Origin: Antedon mediterranea
Taxonomy: Eukaryota; Echinodermata; Crinoidea; Comatulida; Antedonidae
Direction: 5' to 3'
Length of the DNA stretch: 64,000 bases
NCBI RefSeq assembly: GCF_964355755.1
Contig: NC_092672.1
Span: 35,338,501-35,402,500, forward strand
Under the pieces are notes generated by a model, which did no database searches, was not told where the DNA came from, and worked only from the letters and a program-made list of their open reading frames with translations. The translations under genes were made by a program, and so were the position numbers. Position 1 is the first letter of the stretch. Each line of letters begins with the position of its first letter. Positions 34,901-47,700 of the stretch are shown here, in pieces.

Positions 34901-37900
34901 AGTTATTTGTTCTTTTCAAACACACTGACCTGGGAGTTATTTTACCTTTTCAAACACACTTGAGTTGATTCAATTGACATAGATTGATAAAGACCTGTTG
35001 TCTCCTTGAATACAGGGCAGTGGATACACAATATAATTAGGTTGAGTAATGTAATTAGTTTATTTTGTAAATGCCTCTGTCCAGCTAAGGTCTTGATCCT
35101 ATACGACAGGAACTTGCCTCATCAACCACTGATTCGATGATTTAACGATATCCACTCAAGGGCTTCTTTGTCATCGTTTGTATATCCATAATGCAAATTG
35201 ACAAAAATGAGTATTTAATAGTCAATAGTAAATATATATTACTATATTATAGTACTATATGCCCAGTATTATTGAATAATATTAATAAACCTGGGTTCTA
35301 GCTGAATCGGAGAGAGGTCAACAGCGTACATTCGAAAACTACAAAATGACCTTTGATTTAATAATTTATCTTTATTTTAAGAAGAATTTTTAAGTTAGTA
35401 ATTAAATATAAACATCTATATATTTATAACATCTAAACAAATATAAATCTTTACAAATATCTTTCTTTCCACATACAGCATATTATATTTCTATTTAAAT
35501 GTAACTGTACAATTATACACTGTAGATTGGTGTATAAAACCTCCAGGAATTTGACTTTGTCTGTGTACTGAAATTCTGTACAAAACAATACAATCTGATA
35601 GCATTATGTAGAACTTAGAAGATAATTTGTAAACTGATAAACTGATAAAAATACTTTTATTGCAACTTTTGGGTTGAATTTTACAAAAATATATACTAAG
35701 ACTTAAATGAAAAAATATATCAAATCCATCAACGATATAAATCAAAAAACACAAAAACATCGAACAACAGACAAAATGAAGTCAAGTCAGGGAACGAAGC
35801 GACTGTGCAGGGATATATAAGTATGCTTACCACTTGTGAAAGAGACCTAAGTTTACAATAAAATTTTTTGATCGTTCCGTTTTTATTTTTGGAATGCAAA
35901 ATTCTTTAACTTGTCTTAAATTGTATCTAGATTTAGGCGCTTTTGGAAGAAGGTGATGAAGTCTATGGGAAGGGTTTTTAAGTTTCTGATAGTAATCCTT
36001 GCACAGTCTAGTTCGACGTTCACATAGCACAGGCACATTACATTGAGCCATTGCTTTGTTGTAACTGAGCTCTGGGAACGTGATTCTAAGCGCCCTTCGT
36101 TGGATACTTTCCAGTTGGTCAGACTGCAATTTAGTTAAGCACGTTCCCCAAACGGGGACGGCGTATTCTAGTACAGGTCTGATAACACAACAATAGAAAT
36201 AGCATAAGGCTTGGGCGTCTAGACCGGACCGGCGCAATTGTTTAAGGAAATATAACCGTGAGTTTGATTTAGCTATCAAAGAATCAATATGGGGTTGCCA
36301 TGATAAATTGTCACATATAATAATTCCAAGGAGCTTAGTACGGCAAACCTGGTTAACACTACATTTATTAATAATTAGAGGATTAAATATCGACTTGTTT
36401 TTCTTACAACTCACAATTAATTCACATGTTTTTTTAGCATTGAGGGTCATATGGTTAAGCCGAGTCCATGCAAGGGCCGAGTTAGCTATATTTTGCAAGT
36501 TACTATTGGACAGTTTAGACACCCTTTCGAAAACAGTAGTATCATCCATAAATTTAACACATGGTTTACCATTTAAAAGGTCATTGATAAAAATAATAAA
36601 CATAATAGGGCCAATCCACGACCCCTGGGGTATGCCTCCGTTTGGCGATAGCCATTCAGAAAGACTATCACCAATTTTAACACGTTGTTGTCGGTTATAC
36701 AGGAAGGCATTAACCCATCGGATCAGGTGACTATCAACCCCCAGCGCAATGAGTTTGTTTAAGAGAATTTTGTGGTCGATCAAATCGTAGGCCTTTTTAA
36801 AATCCAATAATAAAACTCTAACCTCTTCGCCCGCATCAGTGGCAAGGAAACAAACATTAAGGAATTCAATTAAGGCGTCAACCGTAGAAACACCTTTACA
36901 ACAACCAAATTGGTTTAGGTTAATCTTATCCTTAACTTGGTGCCAGATCATTTCACCCACTAGGCTCTCAATTTGTAGCATTGTAATATTAATAGGTTGT
37001 GTTATATAAATCCATAGGATTATATTACAAGATAAAAAAAACTTTTGGACACATAGCATATTGTGTATAAAATGCAATGTCAGTAATTTCCATCAAGTTG
37101 ATATTTCTAAGCAGTAGACGAGACGTAAAATCGCTATTTCCCAGCATGCAGCACGCAAGCTCTGCCCACTTTCTACGCATGTGTAAATTATTATGATATC
37201 GTTTAGTTACGTGCGTCGAGAATCTTATTTCTGAATAGTGTCAATAAAAAACGTTAATCGAAGGGTACGAAAGCTCCATATTATGTTTAGAATATTTTTC
37301 GTAGCCAGTATAGCCATTGTTTGAAGTATACGTATGCTGCATAGTTAATGTCATATCATTACTATATTTGGGCATACTACTACCATATTTGGTTACATAA
37401 CAGACTGTATTTTTTTTATTATTGTTCAGGTGTCAAGTTCTGAGCTTGTACAAGAGATCCACCAGGTTTTGATGGACCGTGAAGACACCTGCCATCGTAC
37501 GTGTTTCACCCTACAGCTTGAGGGCGTGATTCTTGACAACTTTGCCGAATTGAAGACGGTTGAAGGTCTAAAAGAAGGCAGTGTTTTAAAGGTTGTAGAA
37601 GGCAAGTTAAAAAAAAAAGTGTTTCTATTAGTATTAGTAGACTATTTTTAATTAAAACTAATTATTATTATTAACTGCATTCTAAAGGTAAACAATTAAA
37701 GTTTTGTGTATTTCCTTACAGAGCCATATACAGTTCGTGAAGCACGCATCCATGTGCGCCATGTACGCGACCTTATCAAATCCCTTGATTCGTCGGACGC
37801 TTACAATGGTGTAGACTGTCAGTCAATGACCTTCATAAATACTATAATTGGCGACGGTAAGTACCTTTCTTCATTTTGCACTTCTTTATTTATTTTGCAC

Positions 37901-40900
37901 TCCTTTTTTTATTTTGCACTCCTTTCTTTATTTCCCACATTCCAAAATCTTTTCATGTAGCCCCCTTGATTTGAACTAAGCATTTTCTGACCAAAGGAAT
38001 GGCTGCACTGTAGTTTACAGAATTTTGTTTTATATGTATGTTTATTTTTATGCGTTTCCAGAATCTAGAAAGAACAATAATGTAGATGCCGTAGATTGTA
38101 CTCCACCATCGTACATAATGCCAAAGAGCAAAGAACGCCCTCTAGTACCACTTCTGCCGAGTAAGTTGGAGAACAAAGGACCACCATGTATGAAAATGGT
38201 TACAATGTCTGGTTGGAATCCGCCCCCAGGCCCAAGAAGGCTGCATGGTAAAAAAAACATGTTTATTTCAGTACATCAGCAAAAATAACTAGGATGAAAA
38301 CTATTGTTAATAATAATAACAACTTTATTCACAATCTCATTAAATTAAAAGTAAGCATAAATAAGTATTTTTTTAATATTAAATACAAATTACATATACA
38401 AAGTTAGTTGAAGTTGTGAATGGGGTTAAGCTGTAAGCAAGAGATTTAGACGCAAATTCCCTTTAAATGAATACATTTAGATTTAGACACAAAGCCCCTT
38501 TAAATGAATACATTTAGATTTAGACACAAAGCCCCTTTAAATGAATACATTTGAAATACATAAATAAGTAAATAAATAAAATCAATATTTGGGAATTGCT
38601 AAATCTGTAGTGATCGTATTCAGTTTATCCAAATCATGTTTATTCAGGTTATATGTGATTTAACTGTAATAACTATCAATTTGTTAATGTGTGATTTACT
38701 TATTCATTTAGCTGTAATAACTATTAATTTATTAATATGTGAAAGGACAAAGGCCTAAATAACAAAAACCATAACTATTAACAACATTGAAACCAAGCAA
38801 TAAATCATAATGTTATTATATCACATGAATGTGATTATTATCAATGTTAATAAAAAAAAAAACAATATTTGATAAAAAACTAATTTGAATTATGTGTGCA
38901 CATCACAGATTAATGTTTTGGTAGTATATATATCATGATAAATGTTACTATGATTTATATGAATGTTTACATAACATGTCCAATATAGTAATTACATCAT
39001 GAATGTTGTGGTAAGCATGTGCTGGCACATTGAAACATTCATCACTGAATGATGTTGATGCTCTGTTTTTTTTAATTCACAGGTGACTTGTTGTATCTGT
39101 ATGTTGTGACGGTGGAAGGCGGAACATACCACATCACCGCGTCTACTAGAGGATTTTTTGTTAATCAGTGAGTTTTGCATTTCATTTACTGTTCCGTTTC
39201 CGTGTTTTATAATATTTTATTAATGTGCACTTAAGGAATGCATTAAATAATTCTTAAATGGTCATGGGATTGAATTTAAATAGAAGTCTGTTTGTTGGGT
39301 CCTCTTTAATATGGATTTTACTGTATCATGGAGAAATATATTTTATTTTATTTCGAAACCCAAACAAACAGCAACAAAAAATTCGCCAATAACAGGAAAG
39401 TTAATGAGATGTATACTTAATTGTAAGTAGTATAAAAATAAAATGTGCATATATGTATATAAGAAGGATGGATATATGCAAGTTTAATATTAAATGCAGA
39501 ATGTGATGTAGACGCCAGTCAGTTGGAAATGAACATATAAATGGATAATTTATGTACTGTGTGTCCCCGAACATAACTTGATGATCGCTTTCTTAGCTTA
39601 CTTTTCTTAATGGATTTTTAAATTACATATCTATTGAGAAAAGTTATTAAATTTATGAAAATACTTTACAAAAATGAATCATCGTTTACTGAAATTTAAA
39701 CTTCAAACTATAAATATAAATTTTAATATATTTGTGTTTATTATTAAATACAGTTTAAGCTAAACAAACATTTATCTGTCCCATATATCTCCTCATAAGT
39801 TAAGGAAAAGGTGTGTCCCTTGGTGTGGTGTCTTTTGAATAAGTGTGTCCCCCTGAATAGGTGTGTCCCCCTAAATAGGTGTGTCCCCCTAAAGGTGTGT
39901 TCCCTGAATAGGTTTGTTCCCTAAATAAGTGTCCCCCTGAATAGGTGTGTCCCCCTGAATAGGTGTGTCCCTTTGAATAGGTGTGTCCCTTTGAATAGGT
40001 GTGTCCCTTTGAATAGGTGTGTCCCTTTGAATAGGTGTGTCCCCCTGAATAGGTGTGTCCCCCTGAATAGGTGTGTCCCCCTGAATAGGTGTGTCTCTCC
40101 TGAATAGGGGTGTCTCTCCTGAATAGGGGTGTCTCTCCTGAATAGGGGTGTCTCTCCTGAATAGGATTGTCTCTCCTGAATAGGGGTGTCTCTCCTGAAT
40201 AGGGGTGTCTCCCCTGAATAGGAGTGTCTCCCCTGAATAGGATTGTCTCCCCTGAATAGGATTGTCTCCCCTGAATAGGATTGTCTCCCCTGAATAGGAT
40301 TGTCTCCCCTGAATAGGATTGTCTCCCCTGAATAGGATTGTCTCCCCTGAATAGGAGTGTTCCCTGAATAGGTGGTATTCTCTGAATAGGTGGTATTCTA
40401 TTCACTGTATGTGAAAATGATATAGGACAGACTTTTTGCATTAGCAATTTGATGCGGAATAACATGATGCTGTCTCACGTTGAATGTATTAATTCTATGT
40501 ATAACTGTGTAATGATATATGTAGAGAAGCCTGTTATTACTACCTTATAGTAACTTAACATCCTCCTCCACATGTCCATGTAAAACGAGACACTTATCTT
40601 ATGGGATTCCTAACAGTGTAAATCACATTAATTAATACGTCTGTTAGCGCATTTATTATAATAATTAATCTGGGGTTTTTTTCAGATCAACATTGGATGT
40701 TTTTAACTCAAAAGCCAGTGAACCAAAACACTTAAGCCATTCTCTTGTAGAACTTCTCAACAAACTTAGCCCGACATTCAGGAAGAACTTCTCCCAACTA
40801 CTTAAGAAAAGGTAATAACATTTTTTTATATTTTATGTTTACAATTAAATGAATTGAATAAATGACCCAGTAAAATGAGGAAAAATAATTATGTATTGCA

Positions 40901-43900
40901 GTGCCTGCTAAAAAAAATTGACTGGTGGCATCAACAACTTAACATTACTCGCAACATAGACCTGGAAGTGTATAGTTTACACAGATACACTTTGTTGGGA
41001 CCTAACAAAGTGTCTCCTTAATATGGGTATGTCTCCTGAAAATGTGTTGGCCATGGTGTTGCAAAAAATGACCGGGGTAATAATGTTCAGCGCTTGGAGG
41101 TTTCACATTAGGCGCTATATAATTCCCCTGAATAGGAGTATCCCCTAAAAAGGGGTATCCCCTAAAAAGGGGTATCCCCTGAAAAGAGGGGTGTCCACTG
41201 AAAATAGGGGTGTCCACTGAAAAGAGGGGTGTCCACTGAAAAGAGGGGTGTCCACTGAAAAGAGGGGTGTCCACTGAATAGGAGTATCCCCTGAATAGGA
41301 GTGTCCCCTGAATAGGAGTGTCCCCTGAATAGGAGTGTCCACTGAATAGGAGTGTCCACTGAATAGGAGTGTCCACTGAATAGGAGTGTCCACTGAATAG
41401 GAGTGTCCACTGAATAGGAGTGTCCACTGAATAGGAATGTCCACTGAATAGGAATGTCCACTGAATAGGAATGTCCACTGAATAGGAATGTCCACTGAAT
41501 AGGAATGTCCACTGAATAGGAGTATCCACTGAATAGGAGTATCCACTGAAATAGGAGTATCCACTGAAATAGGGTGTCCACTGAATAGGAGTATCTTCTG
41601 AAAAGAGGGGTGTCCCCTGAATAGGAGTATCCACTGAAATAGGAGTATCCACTGAAATAGGAGTATCCACTGAAATAGGGTATCCACTGAAATAGGGTGT
41701 CAACTGAATAGGATCGGTATCCCCTGAAAAGAGGGGTGTCCACTGAAAAGAGGGGTGTCCACTGAAAAGAGGGGTGTCCACTGAAAAGAGGGGTGTCCAC
41801 TGAATAGGAGTGTCCCCTGAATAGGAGTGTCCACTGAATAGGAGTGTCCACTGAACAGGAGTGTCCACTGAACAGGAGTGTCCACTGAACAGGAGTGTCC
41901 ACTGAACAGGAGTGTCCACTGAATAGGAGTGTCCACTGAATAGGAGTGTCCACTGAATAGGAGTGTCCACTGAATAGGAGTGTCCACTGAATAGGAGTGT
42001 CCACTGAATAGGAGTGTCCACTGAATAGGAGTGTCCACTGAATAGGAGTGTCCACTGAATAGGAGTGTCCACTGAATAGGAGTGTCCACTGAATAGGAGT
42101 GTCCACTGAATAGGAGTGTCCACTGAATAGGAGTGTCCACTGAATAGGAGTGTCCACTGAATAGGAGTGTCCACTGAATAGGAGTGTCCACTGAATAGGA
42201 GTGTCCACTGAATAGGAGTGTCCACTGAATAGGAGTGTCCACTGAATAGGAGTGTCCACTGAATAGGAGTGTCCACTGAATAGGAGTGTCCACTGAATAG
42301 GAGTGTCCACTGAATAGGAGTGTCCACTGAATAGGAGTGTCCACTGAATAGGAGTGTCCACTGAATAGGAGTGTCCACTGAATAGGAGTGTCCACTGAAT
42401 AGGAGTGTCCACTGAATAGGAGTGTCCACTGAATAGGAGTGTCCACTGAATAGGAGTGTCCACTGAATAGGAGTGTCCACTGAATAGGAGTGTCCACTGA
42501 ATAGGAGTGTCCACTGAATAGGAGTGTCCACTGAATAGGAGTGTCCACTGAATAGGAGTGTCCACTGAATAGGAGTGTCCACTGAATAGGAGTGTCCACT
42601 GAATAGGAGTGTCCACTGAATAGGAGTGTCCACTGAATAGGAGTGTCCACTGAATAGGAGTGTCCACTGAATAGGAGTATCCACTGAATAGGAGTATCCA
42701 CTGAATAGGAGTATCCACTGAATAGGAGTATCCACTGAATAGGAGTATCCACTGAATAGGAGTATCCACTGAATAGGAGTATCCACTGAATAGGAGTATC
42801 CACTGAATAGGAGTATCCACTGAATAGGAGTATCCACTGAAATAGGGTGTCCACTGAATAGGAGTATCCCCTGAAAAGGGGATCCCCTGGATAGGAGTGT
42901 CCTCTGAATAGGGACATTTCATAATTAGGGGTATCCCCTAAATAAGAGTATCCCAAAAGAATACTGTAAGGTGTTTATATCACCTAACCCGTCATGGTTG
43001 GTAGCAACTTCACATCTAGATAGGTACTATCATTAAATTGCTTAATTTTCCACTGCAAGAAATGAATTGACAATTTATAGTTGGCAAAGTAGATTAACAT
43101 ATTATTTTATTAGCTGAGAGGTCAGCCAGTTGTTGGCTCATATCCTTGCAGTACTTGGTGTTGTATAACTTGCTGATGCTCTTGCTTGAATAAACATCTA
43201 TTGTTTGTCGTATTTATGTACTCTATAATTTACTATGGATTACCTAGTCAATGAGACCCACTCATAGATTTTGTTGTGGAAGGTAGTGTAACGCTTATTT
43301 GCAGATTATCAAATGTTATATCAGTCAGTCCTGGTTATTTACTACTTTGATTAGGTCAAAATAATGATAAATAATTGAACAACATCAATGTTGTAAATTG
43401 TATTTATTTACTTATTTAATCACACTGATGATTATAGGTAAAGTCGAAACCTAAGCTAATGCTAACGGCCGTGGTGCCTATCTCCATTTCTTTAGCGTTT
43501 GGGCCAGACTCCACTAAAGTGTGTATGTTTGTGGGGGGTACGCCACTCCTCCCGCACAAACGAGTCTGATTTACCTTCCCAGTACTTTTTACATACCGGT
43601 ACCCATTTCTATCACCTGGGTGGGGAGGAACAATGTGGATAAAAAATCTTGCTCAAGGACTCAACACTGCAGTGACCGAGCCGGGGCTTGAACCGACAAC
43701 CTCTTGATTGCAAGTCCAATGCTCTAACCACTGCGCCACAGTGCTCCACTGATGATTATAACATTGTAGTACACCAATGGACAGGGCCTACCTTTATTAT
43801 TAGATTCATTTTAACCGCAGGATAAATATCTTTTTCAAAGGAAGTTTATTTTTTTTACGAGTCTCAGAGCAGTTATCATTTAATGTAAATGGAAATATTA

Positions 43901-44651
43901 TAATTAGTGATTTCCTACTACCAGTAAAGATTTGGGTCCTACTAACTAGAATATTGGCCAATCGTATGACAGGTTATTTAATGATTCATGGAAATGATGA
44001 ACCAATCACAGGAAGCAAACTATATCTGTTGAGTAATATATGTAACCTTGTTATTAGTCATTTAAAAAAAAAATTAAAATATTTGTTATTTTTCTACTTT
44101 GAATTGGGTGGACATTTTGAATGATTTTTAGTAATTTCAAAATTGTATGGTACTAAATGTATGGCTAATGTTATCTTCAATACTGCTAGCAGGGAAATGT
44201 CATTTTGTGTATGTTTATAAAGTTAAAAAGTTAATAGATTGTATGAGAATGCGGTACAAATTAGTAGTTAGTACTTTCTTAATGGCATCTTCATTTATCT
44301 CCATTGGGAACAATTTCCGATTCCTATACATAACTAAATAGAATACTCGCATATGGTCTTGTTTTAATGTTTTGCAATTTCGTCCGTTTTTTGTTTTCAT
44401 TTAAATCATTGCAATGTAACAAAATTTTTTTGAATTTTTCTTATTTTCATATACTTTTTCTGTATTTAAATATAGATTGTATTTATTTTTTAAATATATT
44501 TTTGTTAGATTAATATATAAAATAATATGTATCATCATCATCATCAACTGAATTGTCATTTCTTATTTTGATACTTGTTTTCTGTATTTAAATATAGATT
44601 GTATTTATTTTTAAATATATTTTTGTTAGATCAATATGTAAAATAATATGT

Positions 44652-44703
<52 letters not shown>

Positions 44704-47700
44704 ACTGAATTGTCATTTCTTATTTTGATACTTGTTTTCTGTATTTAAATATAGATTGTATTTATTTTTAAATATATTTTTGTTAGATCAATATGTAAAA
44801 TAATATGTATCATCATCATCATCAACTGAATTGTCATTTCTTATTTTCATATACTTGTTTTCTGTATTATATAGATTGTATTTATTTTTTAGAATACATT
44901 TTTAGATCAATATATAGAGTAATATGCATGATCATCATCAACTGAATCCTAATGTTTATAGCCTCTTTGTTATTTCATTAACAATGTAATACCCAATCCC
45001 ATATACACAAAGCATACACAACCACAAAATTCATTCTATGAATATATGGAAATATCATTAAATACGCGACAACTCAACTTATGCCCCTTTAATAACCACA
45101 TTTCTGCCTTTCCCACATTACTGAACATTGTTTCCTGAGCTGTATTGTGTATTCTATGATAATGTCTAATAAGCTATTGTGTTGTGAAGCAATAGAAACC
45201 TGTGCCATGGCTGCACGTGTTTCAACTTTTGACCTCAGCTAACCACATGGCCTCACTACACCATCCAACAGCATATAGTTTGTGTATTTGTGTATTAAAT
45301 AACCTTGTGAATATACATCCTGTATTTATTTAGCGCTATTGGAAAATGATCAACGTTTTTTACTTTGCTTTGTTCTTAAAAATGAGGGTACAACTGAATA
45401 GAATTCATAAAAGTCTCTTTATTGTTTAAAAAAAAATTATTTACGTTTCATTTGAATTTCTAATTTTTTGTTTTTATGAAATTGTACTTGCGCATAAATC
45501 TGATTCATGTTGTTTGTATTAATAGAAAACCAAACATTCTATTGATTGGCTTATAGGAGGAGTCCGTCATCAACGTGGCTCATTATGCATATAGTTTATT
45601 TTTTTATAGTCCATTTGCCTAGACTGTTGATTATTTGTTGCTTTAATATGTGGTCCTGTTTCTACTGCGAAAAAAAAACGGTTTTTACCTATGTAAATAA
45701 ATTAACCCCAATTTCTTGGGAGAAGAAACAGGACAAATTTTCAAGCCGGAAAATAACGGTTAAAAACACCCAATTAATTCAGTGTTATAACGCCATTTGA
45801 TTGATTATCGATATGCAACGCAAATAACAGTTATTTAAATGACCACCAGATCGCATTGCATTTTGGGTAATGTTAGTTAACGACCAACCACAAATTAAAT
45901 GGTTTATTTTTTAGCAGAAAGATGGTCAGCATAAACATTATTTTTTTTAAATAACCAGTTTAGTAGTAAATATATAATAGCGTTTGACTTAATAGTTCAA
46001 TGTGTTTTGTGTCTTTTCAGGTTTATTTAGGCTTCCTTTTCCTGTTGGTTGTTCCAATGACTAACTCATCCTAATAACTAAGCCTGATAATATTATATCT
46101 TTATTATATTATATTGAGTCATACTATTTTATTGGTATAATTTGCTGAATATGGGGTATCAAATTGAACCGTTGGGCCTTGTGTCGTGTTGGTTTTAATA
46201 ATGCGCTGTACAAAAATTAAGAAGTATTGCCATTAAGGGAAAAGAAATATTTAAAATTACCTTAATATATGTTTTTCTAGTTGTCCATTTCAGTTACAAT
46301 AGTGTATGATTTTTGACATGATTCCACTTAAAATCATGATGCTTTATTTGAAACTATAAAATTGTAAGTTTGTAATGTTGTTGCGTCATGAGTTTATTGA
46401 TTTTTTTTCTATCTATCTTTCATACATAATCAAACAGAAGCTTTATTTATAGTAGCAGTAGTGCTAAGATAAGGTATCAATACCATATATCATTGTATGT
46501 AATAAATTTTGTTACATCATTAATATAAATACATTAATAAATTGTTACCTTGAGATAGGTACTTAAGTAGCAATGCTTGTTTGTCTAAAGTCAGCAATTT
46601 TAAAATTGTCTTTTTTGAGAATTCTTCAATTCTTTCTCTAACTTTTTATGCTACCAGGGAAGAGTGACCCTGATGTTTCTTGCTTTCTAAATGTTGTGAT
46701 TTAATAAAAAAAATGTGATGTGCCCATATATGGACATGATGATGTCATATCACTACCATATTTGGGCACATCACTACCATATTTGGGCACATCACACTTT
46801 TTTTTGTTAAACTAGTTTGATTGTGTAGACAGAGCTTTATGGAAAGATGATACATTAATAGTTTGGTTTTTGTTTCATTTAGATCACATCGTCATCCATT
46901 TGAGAGAGTTCCTACACCATTCCAAACATTCAGTTGGCTAGCGCCCTCTACGGAGCACTCGGTTGATACTATTCGTGCTGAAGATGGTGAGTTGTTCAAC
47001 CGAAACTTTCAAAACAGAAAAGTGTATTATAAAACAATGAATTAATTTGAATATTTGTCATTGTTTTTTGCAGCATTTTCTTCAAGACTTGGATATGAGG
47101 AACATATACCTGGACAGGTAAAGAAAATATTTGTATTTATATTAAAGTACAGTTCTTTTAATGCCTGGATAGACAGAGTCTATCAAAGTCTTCAACTCGG
47201 CCTAAAGCTTATTTTAAGCCCTTCCACCCAGAATAATTTAAACACAACACATACCTAAGAAATCTCTTGTGTTAACATAAAAAACTACTTGTATCTCTCC
47301 TACGCATATAGACTCGAGACTGGAACGAGGAAACCATGACAACAAGAGAATTACCCAGAAAGCAGTTGCCAGAGCGTCTACTACGAGAGAGGGCGATATT
47401 CAAAGTGCATAGTGATTTCGTGATGGCAGCAACACGTGGCGCTGTTGCCGTTATCGATGGAAACGTGATGGCAATCAATCCTGGTGAAGAATCTAAGTAA
47501 GTCGTTACTTTTGTGCAATTTTAATTCCAAATTTAATTGGACCTCCTCTCTTGCAAGTATCGCTAAGAAATTCCAAGCACGAAGTGTAACTTCCTTTTTA
47601 GTAAAGGAACATCAAATATTGATTAAAATAATGTATGAAATATTACGGAAAATACTAGAAGAAGAATAAAATGAAAGTTTTATCTCTTTTGTAGGCAGCA

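Noticed and set aside
36308-36730. 140-residue plus-strand open frame
   Set aside because: Antisense shadow of the LINE reverse transcriptase.
39800-40465. 221-residue minus-strand frame rich in HTYSGG / TPIQ repeats
   Set aside because: Translation of the 18-19 bp minisatellite in CLUH intron 5.
41122-42955. CRISPR-like array
   Set aside because: Units are contiguous with no spacers, in an animal gene intron; it is a minisatellite.
41002-42956. Overlapping 418-611 residue open frames on the minus strand
   Set aside because: They are translations of the 17-bp minisatellite in three frames, all giving the same 17-residue cycle; no coding bias, no start context, no domain.
43665-43747. Possible tRNA gene on the minus strand
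   Set aside because: The head is tRNA-like but runs straight into SINE core sequence shared with other copies.
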